DNA from: Actinomadura macrotermitis
Lineage (GTDB): Bacteria; Actinomycetota; Actinomycetes; Streptosporangiales; Streptosporangiaceae
Length of the DNA stretch: 64,000 nt
Direction of reading: 5' to 3'
NCBI RefSeq assembly: GCF_009604375.1
Contig: NZ_WEGH01000003.1
Span: 186,001-250,000, forward strand
The stretch's first letter is position 1. The number at the start of each line of letters is the position of its first letter. Shown one piece after another: positions 60,284 through 64,000 of this stretch. Below the pieces are notes generated by a model. That model was not told the origin of the DNA. It saw only the letters and a program-made list of their open reading frames with translations, and ran no database searches. The translations under genes were made by a program, and so were the position numbers.

Positions 60284-61948
60284 TCAGCTGCGGGCGGCGT
60301 CGACGGCCGCGCGGAACCGGGCGTAGACGTCCAGTTCGTCCGCGATCGGCTCGATGATCATGCTGTCGGCGACGCGCTCGATGCTGTCGAGCATGTGCTG
60401 TTCCATGCGTTCGCCGTGCTTGGCCGACGACAGCGCCACCATGTTGCGGCAGGCCGAGGACGTCAGCCAGCCCATGCCGAGCGTGGAGACGACCAGCACC
60501 GCGACATAGGGGATGAGGCCGGGCTCGCCGAGCAGCGCGTTCGGGTTCTCGCCGCCCACCTTGAAGACGCCGTAGGCGACCAGCAGGCCGATCCAGGCGA
60601 CGCCGAGGACGGTCGCCAGCACCAGGAAGTACTGCCAGGTCTTGACGAGCCACCACCAGCGCGGCACCTGGTTGAACGTCGGCAGCGCGTCCTTGAGGGA
60701 GGCGCCGAGGGCCTCGGGCAGCCCGGCGGCGTGCGCGCGCGCGGCCGCGCGGACCGAACGGGCCCAGGCGGCCGGGAGGTCGCCCGTGATCCCTTCGGTG
60801 ACGCGGACGAGGGCGTTGTCCACATCGCCCTGCTGCGCCCCGACCGGGCCGGTGAAGGCGTTGCGCAGCTCCTCGCGCAGCTCGGTGAGGCGCATCCGGC
60901 GCAGCGGGTCGCTGCGCAGCCGGGCGATCATGGCGTGGACGGGCCAGCCGACGAAGTCGGCGGCGCGCAGCTCGTAGGCGCTCTCCATGGCCTCGGCGAC
61001 GGCGGGCGCCCCGGCGGCGTTGGTGAGCTCCTCGACCAGCTCGGTGCGCGCCTGCGCGGACACCCCGGCGGGCGGCTCGGCGTCGCCGCGGTAGGGGGCG
61101 AACCGGTCGGCGAGCCGGTCCACGTCGGTGGTGATGCGCTCGCTGCGGGCCCGGCGGGCGGCGACGGTGTCGACCAGGACGTCGCGGAAGCCGAGCACGC
61201 CGTCCTCGCTGGCCGCCGAGGTGGTGACGATCCGCGGCTTGGCCAGGCCCTCGGCCTCCAGCAGGCGGCGCAGGTCGGCGACGCAGTCGTCGACCTCGCC
61301 GGGCTGCAGCTTGTCGACCTGGTTGAGGACGATCAGGGTGACGCCGGCGTACCGGGCGAAGGGCACGATGTAGTTGCGGTGCAGGGCCGCGTCGGCGTAC
61401 TTCTGCGGGTCGACGACCCACACCAGCAGGTCGGCGATGGTGACGAACCGGTCGACCTCGGCCCGGTGCACCGCCTGGATGGAGTCGTGGTCGGGCAGGT
61501 CCAGCAGGACCAGGCCCTGCAGCGAGGAGTCCGAGCGGGCCGAGTCCAGCGCGCTGGCGCGGGCGTAGCGGTGCCGCTTGTCGACGTCCAGCCAGTCCAG
61601 CAGCGGGCCGGCGCCGTCCAGGCCCCACACGCAGGCGTGCGCCTTGGACGTCATCGGGCGGCGCACCCCGGTCGGCGACAGCTCCAGCCCGCAGATGGCG
61701 TTGAACAGCGACGACTTGCCGCTGCCGGTGCCGCCGGCGAGGGTGACGACGGTGTGCTCGCCCGACAGGCGCAGCCGTTCGCCGGCGCGCTCCAGCAGGA
61801 CGGCGGCGTCGCCGAGCAGCTTGTCGTCCAGCCGGCCGGTGCCGAGCTCGACCATGCGGTCCAGCGCGGTGAGCCGGCCGGACAGGTCGGCGGCGGAGTC
61901 GGGGGACGCGGGCCCGGCCGGGCTCGCGGGGATGGCCGCAGTGGTCAT
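60284..61948 (-). CDS. Membrane dynamin-like GTPase, second of pair
   Basis: This 554-residue GTPase has the P-loop GGTGSGKSSLFN, DLPDHDS (G3) and VLNQVDK (G4). Helical regions follow, with two transmembrane stretches around 430-500 (WQYFLVLATVLGVAWIGLLV and IPYVAVLVVSTLGMGWL). The ATG at 61948 overlaps the upstream stop (ATGA). It resembles the paired DynA/DynB-type bacterial dynamins of streptomycetes, which help septum closure in sporulation; that link is inference. The neighbouring SSB gene hints at work around DNA at the septum. Confidence 0.88.
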   Translation of the reverse strand: MTTAAIPASPAGPASPDSAADLSGRLTALDRMVELGTGRLDDKLLGDAAVLLERAGERLRLSGEHTVVTLAGGTGSGKSSLFNAICGLELSPTGVRRPMTSKAHACVWGLDGAGPLLDWLDVDKRHRYARASALDSARSDSSLQGLVLLDLPDHDSIQAVHRAEVDRFVTIADLLVWVVDPQKYADAALHRNYIVPFARYAGVTLIVLNQVDKLQPGEVDDCVADLRRLLEAEGLAKPRIVTTSAASEDGVLGFRDVLVDTVAARRARSERITTDVDRLADRFAPYRGDAEPPAGVSAQARTELVEELTNAAGAPAVAEAMESAYELRAADFVGWPVHAMIARLRSDPLRRMRLTELREELRNAFTGPVGAQQGDVDNALVRVTEGITGDLPAAWARSVRAAARAHAAGLPEALGASLKDALPTFNQVPRWWWLVKTWQYFLVLATVLGVAWIGLLVAYGVFKVGGENPNALLGEPGLIPYVAVLVVSTLGMGWLTSSACRNMVALSSAKHGERMEQHMLDSIERVADSMIIEPIADELDVYARFRAAVDAARS

Positions 61949-64000
61949 CGGGCGACCTCGAGGTTGTAGGTGGCCTGGTAGAGCTGGACGGGGACGGTCT
62001 CGTCGGGGATGCCGGCCGCGTCGAGCGCCTGCCCGAACCGGATGGCCTCCTCGTCGAACAGCATGCCGATGCGGCTGCGCAGGTCGGCGCGGGCCTTGGC
62101 GCCCATGCCGCGCAGCGACTCGGCGCCGAACAACGCCTTCAGCAGCCGCTGCGGGACGGCGCTGGTGCCGCCCTCGACCGCGACGTCGGAGGTGCCGTAG
62201 CCGAGCAGGCCGATCATCAGGACGAGCGACAGCGCCTCGGAGTCGAACGACACCAGCTTGGCGACCGAGCGCTTGGTGACGCCCTCGGTGCGGATGAGCT
62301 CCTGGACGTGGTCCTGCCAGGAGCTGACGGCGCGGGTGACGCGGCGCGACAGCTCCGGCGAGGCGGTGCCGAGCGTGGCGGCGGGGCCCGCCAGCACCTG
62401 CCCGCCCGCGGGGTGCCCGCGCCAGCCCGCCAGGACCTGCTCGGCCGCGTGCTCGGCGGTGGACAGGATCAGCGACTCCAGGCCGCTGCGCAGCGCGGCC
62501 TTGAGCGAGCGGACCCGGCTCGGGGCGCGGTGCCGCCGGCTGGAGCGGCGCGTCAGCGACAGCCGGCCGCGCCGGACGTGCAGCGCGCGCAGCAGGTCGC
62601 CGGTACCGGCGAAGTCCTGCCAGCGGGCCAGCACCTCGCCGCGCAGCAGCGAGCCGTTGCGGGTGGCCTCGTCCAGCTCGGCGAGGGCGGTGCCGTAGGC
62701 GGACTCGACGAGCTGGGCGAGCTCGGCGCGCTGCTCGACCTGCGCCTCGACGTGCTTGGCCAGCTCGGGGATGCGGGTGCGGAAGCTGTCGAGCACGCCG
62801 CCGAGGGTGTCGCCGACGACGATCTCGCGGTCGGTGGCGTCCTCGGCGACGCCGACGAGCCAGGCCCGGATGTCCTCGATGGTCTCCTCGGGCAGCCGGC
62901 TGTCCTCGACGCGGGTCTCGGGGATGGTGAAGCGGCGCGCGTCGCCGACGCCCTGCTCGGCGAGCATCTCGCCGAAGTGGTCGACGACCTCGGCGCCGGC
63001 GCCCTGCGGGACGCGCGACAGCACGACGCCGATGCTGGCGCCGTTGTCGCGCGCGCGCTGCAGCATCTGCCACACCTGCGCGTCGGCGTACCGGGCCGCG
63101 GTGGTGACGCACAGCCACAGGTCGGCCGCCGCCATCAGCTTGGTGGCGAACTCGTAGTGGTCCTCGAAGACCGAGTCGAAGTCGGGGCTGTCCAGCAGCG
63201 CGAGACCCGGGGGCAGGACGTCGCTGGAGATGATGACGAGCTGGTCGCCGGCGATGGCGTCGGGCGCGGGGCCGCGGACGCGTCCCATGCCGGGCAGCAT
63301 CGGGCCCTTCAGGAACCACTCGGCGTGGTCGGGGTGGCAGACCAGGATGGGGCTGCTGGTGGTCGGGCGCAGCACGCCGGTGGCGCTGACCCGGGACCCG
63401 ACGAGCGTGTTGACCAGGGTGGACTTGCCCGCGCCGGTCGAACCGCCGAGGACCACCAGCATGGGGACGCCGGCCGCCTGGATGCGGGGCAGGGCGTAGT
63501 CCTCCAGCTGGTTGCGCAGCTCCAGGCGCGCCTCGCGGGCCTCCTCGACGCCGGGGACCTCGAGCACGAACTCGAACGTGTCGAGCCGGTCGCGCAGGTC
63601 GCTCAGCGCCCGCGTCAGATCGCTCTGCCGCAGGGGCTCGCGCGACGCGGCGGCGGACCGCGCCTGGCCCGCGCCCTTGGCGCCGGCCTTCCCGCCCGCA
63701 GGCTCGGACGGCACGGGAGCAGCGGCCCAGCCCTGTCCAGCGGTCTCGCTGCCAGGCTTTTCGCCCGACTTGGCGCCGGCCTCACCGGGCTTTTCGCTCG
63801 GCTTGGCGCTGGTCACAGCCGTTTCGCCCGCGGTCTCGCCGCGCGACTCGGAGGAGCCCGCAGCAGTCTCGGCCGTGCTCTTGACACCCGATGCGACCAC
63901 AGGCTCACCACCGAGCGCTCCGCCCGGCTTGGCACTGGCCTCGCTACGCGTCTCGGAAGATCTCGCAGCACTCTCGGCTGCGGCCTCGGCACCTGACGCG
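61945..64000 (-). CDS. Dynamin-like GTPase, first of pair, 5'-truncated
   Basis: This GTPase has a P-loop GGSTGAGKSTLVN, LLDSPDFDS as G3 and a degenerate G4 (VVLSRVPQ, no NKxD). The remainder is long and helical with a few hydrophobic stretches. A low-complexity Ser/Ala/Glu/Lys N-terminus (SETAG, SAKPGG type) runs without a stop to the window edge. A GTG at 63900 could be the start, but the same repeat-like composition goes on upstream, so I think the gene continues beyond. Third-position GC drops in this segment. It is coupled (ATGA) to the next GTPase gene. Confidence 0.85.
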   Translation of the reverse strand, partial: ASGAEAAAESAARSSETRSEASAKPGGALGGEPVVASGVKSTAETAAGSSESRGETAGETAVTSAKPSEKPGEAGAKSGEKPGSETAGQGWAAAPVPSEPAGGKAGAKGAGQARSAAASREPLRQSDLTRALSDLRDRLDTFEFVLEVPGVEEAREARLELRNQLEDYALPRIQAAGVPMLVVLGGSTGAGKSTLVNTLVGSRVSATGVLRPTTSSPILVCHPDHAEWFLKGPMLPGMGRVRGPAPDAIAGDQLVIISSDVLPPGLALLDSPDFDSVFEDHYEFATKLMAAADLWLCVTTAARYADAQVWQMLQRARDNGASIGVVLSRVPQGAGAEVVDHFGEMLAEQGVGDARRFTIPETRVEDSRLPEETIEDIRAWLVGVAEDATDREIVVGDTLGGVLDSFRTRIPELAKHVEAQVEQRAELAQLVESAYGTALAELDEATRNGSLLRGEVLARWQDFAGTGDLLRALHVRRGRLSLTRRSSRRHRAPSRVRSLKAALRSGLESLILSTAEHAAEQVLAGWRGHPAGGQVLAGPAATLGTASPELSRRVTRAVSSWQDHVQELIRTEGVTKRSVAKLVSFDSEALSLVLMIGLLGYGTSDVAVEGGTSAVPQRLLKALFGAESLRGMGAKARADLRSRIGMLFDEEAIRFGQALDAAGIPDETVPVQLYQATYNLEVAR

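Noticed and set aside
59237..61969. Long plus-strand frame over the SSB and GTPase genes
   Set aside because: It is antisense to genes with clear motifs; the residue mix is Gly/Arg/Ala/Val/Asp-rich as expected of a shadow frame.
1..64000. tRNA, rRNA or cobalamin riboswitch
   Set aside because: No cloverleaf, rRNA or B12-box-like sequence was seen by eye, including upstream of the nickel/cobalt operon.

Overview
The window is very GC-rich, with a strong GC bias at third codon positions, frequent GTG starts and many start/stop overlaps (GTGA, ATGA). Several genes are typical of actinobacteria: qcrB of the cytochrome bc1 branch, a streptogrisin-type protease, a mycothiol-type DsbA-fold oxidoreductase, a Glu-type RpiB, an XRE/TPR regulator and a paired dynamin-like GTPase operon. 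This fits a filamentous actinomycete (Streptosporangiales/Thermomonosporaceae or a Streptomyces relative). No phylogenetic test was possible. About 56 protein genes are supported. No rRNA, tRNA or CRISPR array was seen.

Layout. 0-1.4 kb: 3' part of qcrB and a 55-residue overlapping acidic ORF. 1.4-4.2 kb: secreted S1 protease and a lipase-like hydrolase. 4.5-11.8 kb: a minus-strand run of ArsR regulator, small membrane protein, MMPL exporter, UvrA-like ABC ATPase and a LigA2-like DNA ligase, possibly one toxic-compound or DNA-damage response unit. 12-17.4 kb: secreted nuclease, small membrane protein, luciferase-like monooxygenase, arginase-family enzyme and a fused acyl-CoA carboxylase carboxyltransferase. 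17.4-21.8 kb: orphan histidine kinase, a Ser/Thr kinase with a Lys-rich tail and a convergent SpoIIE-type phosphatase. 22-23.7 kb: small conserved protein, RpiB and a membrane protein with a Pro/Glu/Ala tail. 23.7-27.4 kb: a nickel/cobalt ECF transporter (NikM, PDGLE protein, NikQ, NikO) followed by a CooC-like ATPase, with a good Nur-type box upstream.

27.4-43.3 kb is mostly central metabolism and housekeeping: DsbA-fold oxidoreductase, aminopeptidase N, MalQ, amidase, NERD membrane protein, IlvD, FmdB-type zinc ribbon, HNH nuclease, a secreted DUF11-like protein, S9 peptidase and a methyltransferase. 43.4-46.5 kb: GNAT and an XRE/TPR regulator, divergent from a small partner gene across a near-perfect palindrome. 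46.8-53.6 kb: MscS channel, group II truncated haemoglobin, GH13 enzyme, duplicated-domain protein, thioesterase, GNAT and the ABC-F protein EttA.

53.6-59.5 kb looks accessory. It has a MarR regulator divergent from an SDR and a dihydroxybenzoate-decarboxylase-like amidohydrolase, with a perfect operator-like palindrome on the promoter. A decayed IS481-like transposase fragment, a 168-bp tandem duplication, a membrane diguanylate cyclase and a gene-poor kilobase with a ~94-bp repeat follow. 59.5-64 kb: an SSB paralogue and two overlapping dynamin-like GTPase genes, the first running off the window.

The most promising stretches for new biology are the ArsR-MMPL-UvrA-LigA2 run, the nickel operon with its CooC-like ATPase, the XRE/TPR pair and the dynamin/SSB operon.
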